A DNA stretch of 64,000 nucleotides from Ktedonobacteria bacterium brp13 (GTDB taxonomy: Bacteria > Chloroflexota > Ktedonobacteria > Ktedonobacterales > Ktedonobacteraceae), in assembly GCA_015099395.1 (NCBI GenBank), contig AP024096.1, forward strand, positions 3,348,001 to 3,412,000, written 5' to 3'. The number at the start of each line of letters is the position of its first letter. Positions within the stretch are counted from its first letter, which is position 1. Below, one piece after another: positions 44,768-53,625 of the stretch. Position numbers and translations under genes: made by a program. The notes below the pieces were generated by a model, which searched no databases, had not been told where the DNA came from, and worked only from the letters and a program-made list of their open reading frames with translations.

Positions 44768-45280
44768 ATGCTGAAACTGCTCGCAGCGACTCAGATTGAT
44801 GAACAAGAATACTGGGACTATATCGATGAATGGAAAAATCATGCTGAACAGATTGTACCGTCCTCTGTAAATCCACGTGACCGTCCATTTCAGCAGTGGC
44901 TTGACTACATAGTCGCTATGCAAAAGCCTGAGACGCTCCCTGCTAACCTGATCGTTGCCGATACGTATTTCCTGAGCGACCCTGAGGCAAGACTACTGGG
45001 AGCGGTGAATATTCGGCATTCGTTGAATGAATATCTGTACAACTTCGGGGGTCATATCGGCTATGGCGTCAGGCCATCTGAACGCAAGAAGGGCTATGCT
45101 ACAATGATAGTACGGCTGGCATTGAATAAATGCAGAGAGCTTGGCCTGGACAGGGTGCTTATCACGTGTGCGACAGATAATACAGCTTCAGCCCATACGA
45201 TTATTGCCAATGGTGGGGTCCTGGAGAATGAGGTTCTGGAAGATGGGCAACCTACGTCACGGTTTTGGATTGAGTTGTAA
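44768..45280 (+). CDS. GNAT family N-acetyltransferase (COG3981-like)
   Basis: A 170-residue acetyltransferase. Residues about 98-125 carry GGHIGYGVRPSERKKGYATMIVRLAL, acetyl-CoA motif A with RKKGYA, followed by CRELGLDRVLITCATDNTASAHTIIANGG and a final SRFWIEL strand. This order is typical of the COG3981 predicted acetyltransferases. No good ribosome site is found; a small hairpin (GGATAC/GTATCC, 44738-44754) lies in the leader 13 bases before the ATG. It is on the same strand as the Maf gene, which follows after 30 bp. Confidence 0.85.
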   Translation: MLKLLAATQIDEQEYWDYIDEWKNHAEQIVPSSVNPRDRPFQQWLDYIVAMQKPETLPANLIVADTYFLSDPEARLLGAVNIRHSLNEYLYNFGGHIGYGVRPSERKKGYATMIVRLALNKCRELGLDRVLITCATDNTASAHTIIANGGVLENEVLEDGQPTSRFWIEL

Positions 45281-45310
45281 GAAAAACGTTTTATGAGGAC
45301 ATTGTAACCG

Positions 45311-45979
45311 ATGATGACAACGCAGCTACCTTTATTACTCGCCTCCGCTTCACCACGCAGGAGGCAGATGCTTGCAACGTTGGGCCTGCCCTATACGGTC
45401 GGGATTGCACCCGGTGATGAGGATGCCGCACAGTTGCATTATCAAGGTCCCATCGATGGTCTGGCACAATGGACAGCAGCCCATAAAGCGCTCATGATGT
45501 TCACACGACCTGAGGCAGCGCAACATGTTGTGATCACTTCGGATACGACTGTCATCCTCGGTGAGCAGCAACTGGGCAAGCCACGTGATGAGGCGCACGC
45601 ACGTGAAATGCTCCTGGCACTGCGTGGTCGCTGGCATCGTGTCGTCAGTGCTATCGTTGTCAGTCGCATGGTCGATGGACAGCTTGAAGTATACGGGGAG
45701 AACTGTAGTACACCGGTCCTGATGCGCGACTATAGCGAGGAAGAGATAGCAAGCTATATTGCCTCAGGTGATCCAATGGATAAAGCAGGGGCCTACGCCA
45801 TCCAGAATACCACCTTCCGACCCACAGAGAGGATCGACGGCTGCTATCTCAACGTCGTAGGGCTACCACTCTGTACACTGGTTCGATTACTGGCCCGCCT
45901 GGATATCTATCCGAGCAACCATGGCAGCAGCGACAGAGCAGCACATACCTGCCCATGGTCTGAGCTCTGCCATATTTAA
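45311..45979 (+). CDS. Maf-like nucleotide pyrophosphatase
   Basis: A 222-residue Maf-family protein that hydrolyses non-canonical or modified nucleoside triphosphates (dTTP, UTP and similar) and is linked to septum formation in some bacteria. The N-terminal LLLASASPRRRQML motif and the catalytic SDTTVILG motif are present, as is KPRDEAHAREML. GAGGAC precedes the ATG; the second codon is also ATG, so the start could be three bases later. The C-terminal about 20 residues are an extension with no family feature. GluQRS starts 5 bp after its stop, which indicates one operon. Confidence 0.92.
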   Translation: MMTTQLPLLLASASPRRRQMLATLGLPYTVGIAPGDEDAAQLHYQGPIDGLAQWTAAHKALMMFTRPEAAQHVVITSDTTVILGEQQLGKPRDEAHAREMLLALRGRWHRVVSAIVVSRMVDGQLEVYGENCSTPVLMRDYSEEEIASYIASGDPMDKAGAYAIQNTTFRPTERIDGCYLNVVGLPLCTLVRLLARLDIYPSNHGSSDRAAHTCPWSELCHI

Positions 45980-45984
45980 ACGCC

Positions 45985-46968
45985 ATGACCAATCATTACA
46001 CATCCAACCAGAGCAACAATAGCAGCAAAGCAGAGCAAGTACCCGTACGCGGACGCTACGCACCCAGTCCCAGCGGCGATCTGCATATGGGCAACTTGCG
46101 TACAGCGCTGCTGGCCTGGCTCCATACCAGAATAGTAGACGGACAGTTTATTCTACGGATAGAAGATCTGGATCGTCCACGTGTGCGTCCAGGGGCAACT
46201 GAACGTATGCTAGAGGACCTGCACTGGCTAGGACTCGATGAGGATGAGGGGCCGGGTAGAGAGGGGCCGCATGCGCCCTATATCCAGAGTGAGCGGCTAG
46301 CCATCTATCAACACTATCTTAATCAATTGCAGGACAGGGGGCTCATCTATCCCTGCTACTGTAGCCGGGCCGAGATCGTCAGTGCACCGCAGCAAAGCGA
46401 TGAGGGCGGACCACGCTACAGAGGAACCTGTCGCCATCTCACCGCAGTCCAAAAGCGCGAACATGAGCGCAATGGTCGCCGTCCCGCACTGCGCTTCCGC
46501 GTCGCCGACGAACGCATTGTCGACTTCACCGATCAGTTACTGGGTCCACAGAGACAGCATGTCCAGCAAGCCGTCGGTGACTTCATCGTCCAGCGCTCGG
46601 ATGGGATCATCGCCTACCAATTTGCAGTCGTCCTCGATGATGCCCTCATGCATATCAACCAGGTCGTACGAGGAGCCGACCTGCTCTCCTCAACCGCGCG
46701 CCAGATCCTCCTCTTCGAAGCCCTCGGCTTTCCAGTGCCCACCTTTATCCATGTCCCCCTGCTACTCGACGAACATGGACAGCGCATGGCCAAGCGCCAG
46801 CAAAGCTCAGGTCTCGCCCCACTCAAAGCAGCTGGAGATCGACCAGAAGAGATCATCGGTCAACTTGCAGCAAGCTGCGGACTGCTCCAGAAAGCAGAAG
46901 CAATCAGCACATATGAGCTCGTCACACTACTGAAAATTAGCGGCATGCATGGTATGCATGGTATGTAA
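45985..46968 (+). CDS. gluQ: Glutamyl-Q tRNA(Asp) synthetase-like protein (GluQRS)
   Basis: A 327-residue protein that matches the catalytic half of glutamyl-tRNA synthetase without an anticodon-binding domain. The HIGH motif appears as HMGN (residues 34-37), and the KMSKS equivalent as MAKRQQSSG near residue 268. A Zn site, C-x-C ... Y-x3-C, is present in CYCSRAE...YRGTC. GluQRS glutamylates queuosine at position 34 of tRNA-Asp. The last eight residues, GMHGMHGM, come from a tandem DNA repeat (CATGGTATG-like, about 46943-46965) and look like a slippage-made tail. It follows Maf after 5 bp. Confidence 0.9.
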   Translation: MTNHYTSNQSNNSSKAEQVPVRGRYAPSPSGDLHMGNLRTALLAWLHTRIVDGQFILRIEDLDRPRVRPGATERMLEDLHWLGLDEDEGPGREGPHAPYIQSERLAIYQHYLNQLQDRGLIYPCYCSRAEIVSAPQQSDEGGPRYRGTCRHLTAVQKREHERNGRRPALRFRVADERIVDFTDQLLGPQRQHVQQAVGDFIVQRSDGIIAYQFAVVLDDALMHINQVVRGADLLSSTARQILLFEALGFPVPTFIHVPLLLDEHGQRMAKRQQSSGLAPLKAAGDRPEEIIGQLAASCGLLQKAEAISTYELVTLLKISGMHGMHGM

Positions 46969-46993
46969 AGAATCATAACCTTTATCATTTATC

Positions 46994-47021
46994 TTGACAG
47001 GTTACCATAGTAAGCTACACT
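46994..47021 (+). promoter_or_regulatory. Sigma-70 promoter for the lactonase gene
   Basis: TTGACA (46994-46999) and TACACT (47016-47021) are separated by 16 bases, 35 bases before the ATG at 47056. AAAGGATT serves as ribosome site. Good -35 and a fair -10. Confidence 0.6.
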
Positions 47022-47055
47022 AACAATAAGAGCTTATTTAGAAAGGATTATTTTC

Positions 47056-48144
47056 ATGGAAGAGGCACAACAGTATTTCGTCTACGTCGGTACCTACGCG
47101 AGCAGCGACCAGCCGGGCATCTACATCTACAGGCTGAACGAGGAGACAGGCCAACTGAGTTTTGTCGACAATCTCGCAGGCATCGACAATCCATCGTATC
47201 TCGCCTTCGACAGTCAGCAGCGGCATATCTACGCCGTGAGCGAGACACTGCACTACCACGAACAGCAGGGTGGCTCAGTGGTTGCCATTGCACGCGACCA
47301 GACAACCGGTACACTCCAAAAGCTCAATCAACGCCCTACGCTTGGTGAGGAGCCTTGCTATATCAGTGTCACGCCAGGCGATGAGATGCTGCTAGCAGTC
47401 AACTATACAGGAGGCTCATTCTGTGCGTATGGGCTGCTACAGGATGGCACAATCGGAGAGCAGATAGACTTTATACAGAAGACAGGTAAGGGTCTGCGCA
47501 CAGATCGCCAGGAAGGTCCCCATCCACACTCTATTGTCCTTGATAGGAGCGGCAAGAACGTCCTGATAGCCGACCTCGGTCTGGACAAGATCTTCGCTTA
47601 TCAACTCGACCTCGCAGCAAAAAAATATGTCTGGCAGCGTGAGATAGCCGTAGAGCCCGGTACAGGACCTCGTCATAGCGTCTTCTCTGCCAACGGTCAC
47701 TATGCCTACATCATCAACGAACTTACCAACAGCATTACTGTCTTCGCCTATGATAGTGCCACCGCACAACTGCACGCACTCCAGACAATCTCGACACTGC
47801 CCATCGAATATAAAGATAGCGCAAAGAACACCAGTGCCGACATTCACCTATCACCCGATGGTCGTTTCCTCTACGGCTCCAATCGCGGACACGATAGCAT
47901 CGCCGTCTATCGCATTGAGCAAGAGACAGGCATGTTGACGTTCGTACAGCACGTCTCCACCGTTGGCAAGACACCACGTAACTTTGCGATTACCCCTGGC
48001 GGTCGGCTCATGCTCGTAGCCAACCAGGATACGGACTCGATCGTAGTATTTAAGAGAGATGCGGATAATGGTACATTGGAGCCAACCGGCGATAGGCTAG
48101 AGATGCCAAAGCCGGTCTGTATCAAGATCTGCGCGGTACGCTAA
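47056..48144 (+). CDS. Lactonase family beta-propeller (6-phosphogluconolactonase type)
   Basis: A 362-residue seven-bladed propeller of the YbhE/lactonase family (COG2706). The start FVYVGTYASSDQPGIYIYRLNEETGQL is typical, and repeated blades with the pattern NPSYLAFD, PCYISVTPG, GPHPHSIVLDRS, GTGPRHSVFS, SADIHLSPDGRFLYGSNRGHDSIAVY and TPRNFAITPGGRLMLVANQDTDSI are visible. Family members hydrolyse 6-phosphogluconolactone in the oxidative pentose phosphate pathway or related lactones. No signal peptide. A promoter is directly upstream, and the gene stands alone. Confidence 0.9.
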   Translation: MEEAQQYFVYVGTYASSDQPGIYIYRLNEETGQLSFVDNLAGIDNPSYLAFDSQQRHIYAVSETLHYHEQQGGSVVAIARDQTTGTLQKLNQRPTLGEEPCYISVTPGDEMLLAVNYTGGSFCAYGLLQDGTIGEQIDFIQKTGKGLRTDRQEGPHPHSIVLDRSGKNVLIADLGLDKIFAYQLDLAAKKYVWQREIAVEPGTGPRHSVFSANGHYAYIINELTNSITVFAYDSATAQLHALQTISTLPIEYKDSAKNTSADIHLSPDGRFLYGSNRGHDSIAVYRIEQETGMLTFVQHVSTVGKTPRNFAITPGGRLMLVANQDTDSIVVFKRDADNGTLEPTGDRLEMPKPVCIKICAVR

Positions 48145-48301
48145 CAGCAGCAGTGAAACTCGTAGATGCGGTATAATCACATATATCTCTCTATTTTGTA
48201 GGAGTAAGGTTGTAATTGGCAGACCCGGAAGGATCTGATTGAAGCTATCGGCAGGTAAGCGGTACTAAACTCACGTTTTTCGGCAGCGAAAAAAATCTGT
48301 A

Positions 48302-48310
48302 TGATATAAT
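48302..48310 (+). promoter_or_regulatory. Extended -10 promoter (TGATATAAT) for the MscS gene
   Basis: TGATATAAT lies 66 bases before the ATG at 48377, with no clear -35. It fits the extended -10 style used by other genes here. Confidence 0.5.
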
Positions 48311-48376
48311 GCGCCAAAAGAAATGCGATAGGATCGCACAATAGTATATACCAGGGAGTAAGGGTTCGTTCTACTC

Positions 48377-49453
48377 ATGTTACGTTTAATGCTGGCTGCT
48401 ATACCCTCAAAAACACCAATTCAAACACTATTCTCTACAAATATTGCGCTTAATACGGGACTGAGCGCGCTGATGATCGTAGCGGCCATTGTGTTGGGCC
48501 TGCTACTCCGTCGTTTACTGATACGGCATCTGGCTGGTTCGGTTTTGGATAACTGGATTACGCAGACGTTGGGCACGTTGGTCGTGATCATACCAACGGT
48601 TCTGGGTCTTATTGGCGCGCTAGCAACCTGGAACGTACAGCTCGTGCTGCGATTCTTTGGTGGGTCGAAAGCATTCAACCCGGATAATCTGCTGAGCCTG
48701 AGTAGCACGGTCATACAAACCCTGCTTATTGCAGCCCTGGGCTATGGTATTGCTCGCACAATACGTGCGTGGACGCTGCGAGGACTGAGCAACACGCGCA
48801 TGGATATCAACATGCGTACGTTTATAGCGCGTCTGCTCTACTTTATCGTAGTCTCTGTGACAGTCGTCTCCATCCTACTGGTCTGGCAGGTGCCGGTTGG
48901 CATTCCCATTGCTGTACTGGGAACCTTTACGGTCACGCTAACAGTAGCGCTACAAGACGTCCTGAGAAACCTGATTGCGGGTTTTTATATCCTCATCGAA
49001 CGACCATTCTTTATCGGTGACCAGATCTGTGTTACTGCTCCCGGTATGCTAAAGTACGTTGGGAAAGTAGAAGATATTCAGTTACGCGCGACCATTCTAC
49101 GGATGCCAAGCGGAGAAGAAATCAGTGTACCCAATATCTTTATTTTTAGCAATCCTGTATTTAATAATACACACTATGGAGAACGGCGCTCGATTCTGGA
49201 GATCGGTCTACAGGCCGACAGCTTTACACGCGAAGAGACGAGTAGTAAGCTTCTGACGCTACTGAAAGGTCGCCGTGAAGTCGAAAACAAGCCTGAGCCA
49301 GCGGTGATGGTAAGCCGCTACATTGAGAACAAAATTTACTTCCAACTGCGCTTCTGGGTAAAGTCGGGACAGATTATCGATATCTCCGATGTCATTTTCG
49401 AGATCCATGCATTACTTCCAAGTGCGGATATCACAGTGATTGAACCAATATAG
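48377..49453 (+). CDS. Mechanosensitive ion channel, MscS family
   Basis: A 358-residue membrane protein with four to five hydrophobic helices followed by a cytoplasmic domain. The last helix and the start of the MscS fold read TVTLTVALQDVLRNLIAGFYILIERPFFIGDQI (about residues 190-220), the pore-lining and beta-domain signature, and the VEDIQLRATILR...VPNIFIFSNPVFN segment continues the fold. It opens on membrane tension to release solutes in osmotic downshock. The start is uncertain: ATG at 48377 has only a distant GGAG; ATG at 48392 is an alternative. Confidence 0.9.
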   Translation: MLRLMLAAIPSKTPIQTLFSTNIALNTGLSALMIVAAIVLGLLLRRLLIRHLAGSVLDNWITQTLGTLVVIIPTVLGLIGALATWNVQLVLRFFGGSKAFNPDNLLSLSSTVIQTLLIAALGYGIARTIRAWTLRGLSNTRMDINMRTFIARLLYFIVVSVTVVSILLVWQVPVGIPIAVLGTFTVTLTVALQDVLRNLIAGFYILIERPFFIGDQICVTAPGMLKYVGKVEDIQLRATILRMPSGEEISVPNIFIFSNPVFNNTHYGERRSILEIGLQADSFTREETSSKLLTLLKGRREVENKPEPAVMVSRYIENKIYFQLRFWVKSGQIIDISDVIFEIHALLPSADITVIEPI

Positions 49454-49486
49454 AGCCAGAGATACGTGGAAAGAGCGAGGCGAGTT

Positions 49487-50173
49487 ATGACAGAAAAGCC
49501 AGCCCCACACCGTCGGGCAGTTGGCCTGCTGGGCGGTACCTTTGATCCAATCCATCACGCCCATCTGATTATGGCAGAGGAGGTGCGTACAACGCTGGGA
49601 CTAGCGCAGATGGTCTTCATTCCAGCGGGCGAGCCACCCCATAAGATGAGTCGCCAGGTCACGTCGGCCTATCATCGTATGGCAATGGTTGAACTGGCAA
49701 TCGCAGCGAATCCGCACTTTACCATCTCACGCGTCGAAGTCGATCGCTCAGGACCTTCCTACCTGGTCGACACACTGCGCCTGCTCCATGAGCAATGGGG
49801 AGCGGAGAGCGAGCTGTCGTTTATCATAGGCTGGGATAGTCTGGGAGACCTCCCATCCTGGTATAAGCCACGTGAGATCCTGGATCAACTGGCCCATCTG
49901 ATAGCGGTACGACGACCCGGCTATGTGGACGACATGGCATATAATGATAAGTCGGAGGCTCGCCTACCGGGTCTTCGCGACAAACTCTCTGTTGTGCCAC
50001 TGCCTCAATTAGATATATCATCCACGGATATTCGGCAGCGGGTCGCGCAGGGGCGACCTATTAAGTATCAGGTACCAGAGGCAGTCGAGCACTATATCCG
50101 AGCACATAATCTCTACCAGACCGCCATTGGTAAGGAAGTACGAGAGTCAGCACATTACAATGCAGAAAGATAA
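49487..50173 (+). CDS. nadD: Nicotinate-nucleotide adenylyltransferase
   Basis: A 228-residue nucleotidyltransferase that joins nicotinate mononucleotide and ATP in NAD synthesis. The N-terminal GLLGGTFDPIHHAHL is the nucleotide-binding (H/T)xGH-type motif, and the C-terminal ISSTDIRQRVAQG is the ISSTxxR signature. I use the ATG at 49487, preceded by GAGGCGAG; a GTG seven codons upstream also fits. The DUF951 gene overlaps its end. With nadK at 31381, this window encodes two steps of NAD(P) supply. Confidence 0.93.
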   Translation: MTEKPAPHRRAVGLLGGTFDPIHHAHLIMAEEVRTTLGLAQMVFIPAGEPPHKMSRQVTSAYHRMAMVELAIAANPHFTISRVEVDRSGPSYLVDTLRLLHEQWGAESELSFIIGWDSLGDLPSWYKPREILDQLAHLIAVRRPGYVDDMAYNDKSEARLPGLRDKLSVVPLPQLDISSTDIRQRVAQGRPIKYQVPEAVEHYIRAHNLYQTAIGKEVRESAHYNAER

Positions 50174-50408
50174 ACACGCTATGCAGCCAATGCGTTTTGA
50201 AATCGGAGATCGGCTACGACTCCGTAAACAACATCCTTGTGGTAGCTTCGATTGGGAGGTAGTACGCCTGGGTGCGGATATCGGCTTACGCTGCGAAAAA
50301 TGCGGGAGACGCATTTTGTTGCCACGCATCGAAGTCGAACGTCGTATTAAACAGGTGCTACCGCGTCTTGCAAAGATGGAAATAGATCCTTTCTCTGAAG
50401 ATGAGTAG
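50160..50408 (+). CDS. DUF951 small zinc-ribbon-like protein
   Basis: An 82-residue protein of the DUF951 family. The core reads RFEIGDRLRLRKQHPCG...WEVVRLGADIGLRCEKCGRRILLPRIEVERRIK, with HPCG and CEKCG giving three cysteines and a histidine that could bind zinc. Function is unknown in the family. The start is uncertain: the ATG at 50160 overlaps nadD by 14 bp; an ATG at 50181 is also possible. The stop is the first of four consecutive in-frame TAG codons. The position after nadD is conserved-looking but not explained. Confidence 0.85.
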   Translation: MQKDKHAMQPMRFEIGDRLRLRKQHPCGSFDWEVVRLGADIGLRCEKCGRRILLPRIEVERRIKQVLPRLAKMEIDPFSEDE

Positions 50409-50505
50409 TAGTAGTAGAAGAACAGTGAAACATGTGACGCGTAAACGGTATGCTCATCGTTATAACAGAAGAAAGTAAATTTATGAAGCATAAGGATAGG
50501 TTTTA

Positions 50506-51927
50506 ATGGCAGTAGCGCAAACCAACGGTGGCTTTCGTACGCTCCTTAAGAAGAGGAATTTTGTGCGGCTCTGGCTGGCACAACTCATTTCGATGACAGT
50601 CTTCAATGCAACCAATTATGCATTGATTGTCTTAATTGGCAAGATCACCAGTTCATCGATTATGATCGGACTCGTAATTATCTGTTTTAGTCTCCCTGCA
50701 ATTCTCATCGGTGCCCCGGCAGGTGTATTCGTTGATCGCATGAATAAGCGGCGCGTCATGTGGCTGAGTAATTGTGTGCGCGCGATAATCATGTTTTTCT
50801 TCGTGCTCATCCTGTTCGCTGACCGTAGTAGCGTTCTCATTCCTATCTACCTGCTAACGTTTCTGCTCTCAGCCGTCGGACAATTTTTCTCGCCTGCCGA
50901 AGGTTCAGCAATCCCGCTACTGGTAAGCGAGCAAGAGTTGACACCCGCACTCTCACTCTTCAATATCACCTTTATGCTCTCACAGGCGCTGGGCTATATT
51001 CTGCTCGCGCCGATTGCGCTGTCAGTGCTGCCAACGTTCAAGCTGATCGGCATCAACATCGATCCATTTGTGCAACTGAACGCTTTGATCGCGATACTTT
51101 ACCTGGTCTGTGCGGTCTTGATTATCTCCATCCCCAAAAGTTCACTCACACAGACACAGTTACAACACAAAGGGACGCCAGATATCGCAACACAGACCCT
51201 GAGCGTCTTCCGCACGGTGTGGGATGAAACGATGCAGGGCTGGCGTTTTATCCATAAGCGAAAAATGTTGCTCCTGGCGGTTATTCAGCTTTCGTTCGCT
51301 GGTGTCCTGATCCTGGTAATCGGGCAACTCTCGCTGACGATCGTGACACAGATGTTGGGCATGCCAGCCAACATGATGGCCTTTGTCTTCGCGCCCGCTG
51401 GCATCGGCCTGGTACTGGGTTCTGTCCTGATGCCACGCGTATTGCAAAGAATAGGTCAATCGCGTACAGTCTTGATAGGCACAACCGTGATGGCTCTGGC
51501 GATGACGCTCGCACCCCTGGCAACGCTACTGATCCATCAGCTGATGCCACATACATGGAACCAGAATCCGCTCTTACTAATCATAGTTGGAGTGCTGATG
51601 TTCTTTGCTGGCATATCGCTGGACTGCGTGAATATTCCAGCGCAGGCTTCAATGCAAGAGCGTTCACCAGACTGGATTAAAGGCCGTGTGCTTTCGCTCC
51701 AGTTAGTGCTGTATAATGCCTGCGCAATTCCGATTATCCTGTTTACTGGTGCCGTCACTGATCTTTTCCGCGTTGATCGGGTGCTGTATTTAATAGCAAT
51801 CTGTGTCTTCGCATTTGGCATCTGGGGTCTTTCGTATGAACGAAGACATATCAATGATAGGTCGCAGGAGGACCATCAGGCTGACAAAGAGCCCATGAAA
51901 CAGGCTCTATCGTCTCATAATGTATAA
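50506..51927 (+). CDS. MFS transporter
   Basis: A 473-residue major facilitator with about 12 hydrophobic helices. The loop after helix 2 carries GAPAGVFVDRMNKRRVMWLSNCVRA, the MFS motif A (GxxxDRxxRR), and LLTFLLSAVGQFFSPAEGSAIPLLV follows, as in the EntS/MFS_3 exporters of siderophores and drugs. A long cytoplasmic loop follows helix 6. GGATAGG precedes the ATG. The stop is followed by three more in-frame TAA codons. The transported compound is not known; no biosynthetic gene cluster is adjacent. Confidence 0.88.
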   Translation: MAVAQTNGGFRTLLKKRNFVRLWLAQLISMTVFNATNYALIVLIGKITSSSIMIGLVIICFSLPAILIGAPAGVFVDRMNKRRVMWLSNCVRAIIMFFFVLILFADRSSVLIPIYLLTFLLSAVGQFFSPAEGSAIPLLVSEQELTPALSLFNITFMLSQALGYILLAPIALSVLPTFKLIGINIDPFVQLNALIAILYLVCAVLIISIPKSSLTQTQLQHKGTPDIATQTLSVFRTVWDETMQGWRFIHKRKMLLLAVIQLSFAGVLILVIGQLSLTIVTQMLGMPANMMAFVFAPAGIGLVLGSVLMPRVLQRIGQSRTVLIGTTVMALAMTLAPLATLLIHQLMPHTWNQNPLLLIIVGVLMFFAGISLDCVNIPAQASMQERSPDWIKGRVLSLQLVLYNACAIPIILFTGAVTDLFRVDRVLYLIAICVFAFGIWGLSYERRHINDRSQEDHQADKEPMKQALSSHNV

Positions 51928-52037
51928 TAATAATAATATCAGCAGGAATATATGCGCATATATTGTACCTCGATTTCGTATGCGCATATGCATGAAATGC
52001 TATCACGAGCACAGATAAGGTAATAAGGTAATTCTGA

Positions 52038-52865
52038 ATGGATCAAGAGACCCAGCTTATGGAGCAGATCGCCCCGTATCAGCCCTTGCTGATTATCGCC
52101 GGAGTGCTCGTGCTCTTCATCTTGCTCCGTGTGTCACGCAAAGCGTTGCGACGACGTGTAGATACACTTGGATACCATCTATTGCGTGAGCGAGGACTAC
52201 TCATCTGGTTCTGGCTCAATGCGCCAGGAGTCATTCTACACGAACTCAGCCATGCGGTTGCAATCCTACTCTTTGCACCCTTTGGCTTTCGTATCACGAG
52301 CATTACACTATTTCGCATCAAGCCAGTACCACAACACAACCTCGGCTCCGATGGGCGGATTGTACGTCGCCCGCAGTCGCTACAACTTGGCGAAGTACAG
52401 TATGTACGACCTCAGGGCCGCTTGATGAGCTATGTGGGCGATGGACTGAGTGGGATCGCTCCCCTGTTCGGAGGGATTGCAGCCTTTATTTTTCTGTATT
52501 GGGCCGGGACCGGCTTCAACCTCTGGGATGTGACGTTTGATCAGCTACATCAGCAGTTCCAAATACTCCGCCCTGCCTGGCCGCTCTGGACACTGATCTT
52601 CGCACCCTATTTGATTCTTACCGTGACCTCCGAGCTCTGGCCGAGCAGTCAGGATTGGCATGGTGCACGCTGGTTTGTGTGTGGACTCCTTCTGGTGATC
52701 GCGCTGGCGCTCGCTGCCGTGTGGTATATGCATGAGTTTCCAACACTGGTACTGCTGGCAACCTCTATCGCTTCACACGTCGACTTTGCGCTACTCATTC
52801 TGCTGGCACTCGACATTGTCTTTATTGTGATAGCAGAAGGGATGGTCAGGCTCTTCTGTGGCTAA
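52038..52865 (+). CDS. Putative membrane-embedded zinc metalloprotease (M50-like)
   Basis: A 275-residue protein with six or so hydrophobic helices. A HExxH zinc motif, VILHELSHAVAILLFAPFGF (HELSH near residue 76), lies inside a membrane helix, as in site-2 proteases and other M50 enzymes. The second half has PSSQDWHGARWF, where an Asp could be the third zinc ligand (the family uses NPxxDG or PSxxDW-like forms). There is no PDZ domain. These features suit an intramembrane protease, but family membership is inferred from two motifs only. The leader contains two copies of ATAAGGTAAT, which also provides the ribosome site. Confidence 0.65.
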   Translation: MDQETQLMEQIAPYQPLLIIAGVLVLFILLRVSRKALRRRVDTLGYHLLRERGLLIWFWLNAPGVILHELSHAVAILLFAPFGFRITSITLFRIKPVPQHNLGSDGRIVRRPQSLQLGEVQYVRPQGRLMSYVGDGLSGIAPLFGGIAAFIFLYWAGTGFNLWDVTFDQLHQQFQILRPAWPLWTLIFAPYLILTVTSELWPSSQDWHGARWFVCGLLLVIALALAAVWYMHEFPTLVLLATSIASHVDFALLILLALDIVFIVIAEGMVRLFCG

Positions 52866-53013
52866 GAAGAGCCTGCGGGCAATTGCAGCCAGCGAAAATG
52901 GAACTAGAAGAGGAAGAGGAGTAGCATATTATTTAAGCGTAGCGAGTCCAATTCATGTATACTGTTCACAGGATAAAGGCGGATCTTATGTGCAGAAGTA
53001 AAAGGGAGTAGAG

Positions 53014-53583
53014 ATGGTCGCATATCCACAACCTCAACGAATGTCCCTGGAGGAGTATAAGCGCCTTGACGAACAGAGCGACATCCATCACGAGTATATT
53101 GATGGCTACGTGTACGACCTTGCTGGTGGAACCGTCGCCCATAGCCGCATCGCAGTCAACACCATTGCAGCGCTAGATCAGGAGCTGCGAAGTGGCCCGT
53201 GTGTTGTGTTCGACAGCGATGTGAAAGTACAGTTATCCCAGGATCGTCATGTCTATCCTGATATTGTTGTGAGCTGCGACGTAGCCGACGCGAAGGACGA
53301 TGTGACGATGCTTCAGTCCCCTCGACTCATCATCGAAGTTCTCTCAGTATCAACAGAAGCGAAGGACCGTGGTATCAAGTTTGCCTGCTATCAGGAAGTC
53401 GCATCGGTTCAAGAGTACGTTCTTATCGGTACAATAAAACAATCCGTAGAAGTCTTTCGGCGAGGCGAGAGCGAAAAGTGGACGTATCAGCGCTATTATG
53501 CTGGACAGACCATCGATTTTGTCTCTATTGATGTTCAAGTAGCGATGGATGCTATCTATCGGCGCACAAAGATAGCAAAGTGA
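53014..53583 (+). CDS. Uma2 family restriction endonuclease-fold protein (DUF820)
   Basis: A 189-residue protein. It begins with the typical MSLEEYKRLDEQSD...HEYIDGYVYDLAGGT, then has the PD-(D/E)xK-type core: YPDIVVSC (Asp), LIIEVLS (Glu) and the following KDRGIKFACYQ. The residues for metal binding appear intact, so it may be an active nuclease, but the role of these very common Chloroflexi and cyanobacterial proteins is not known. GGGAG precedes the ATG. It is convergent with mutL, 42 bp apart. Confidence 0.87.
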   Translation: MVAYPQPQRMSLEEYKRLDEQSDIHHEYIDGYVYDLAGGTVAHSRIAVNTIAALDQELRSGPCVVFDSDVKVQLSQDRHVYPDIVVSCDVADAKDDVTMLQSPRLIIEVLSVSTEAKDRGIKFACYQEVASVQEYVLIGTIKQSVEVFRRGESEKWTYQRYYAGQTIDFVSIDVQVAMDAIYRRTKIAK

Positions 53584-53625
53584 CATGTGCCTGGCCAAAC
53601 GAGAACATTACTGATCACTGGCAGG

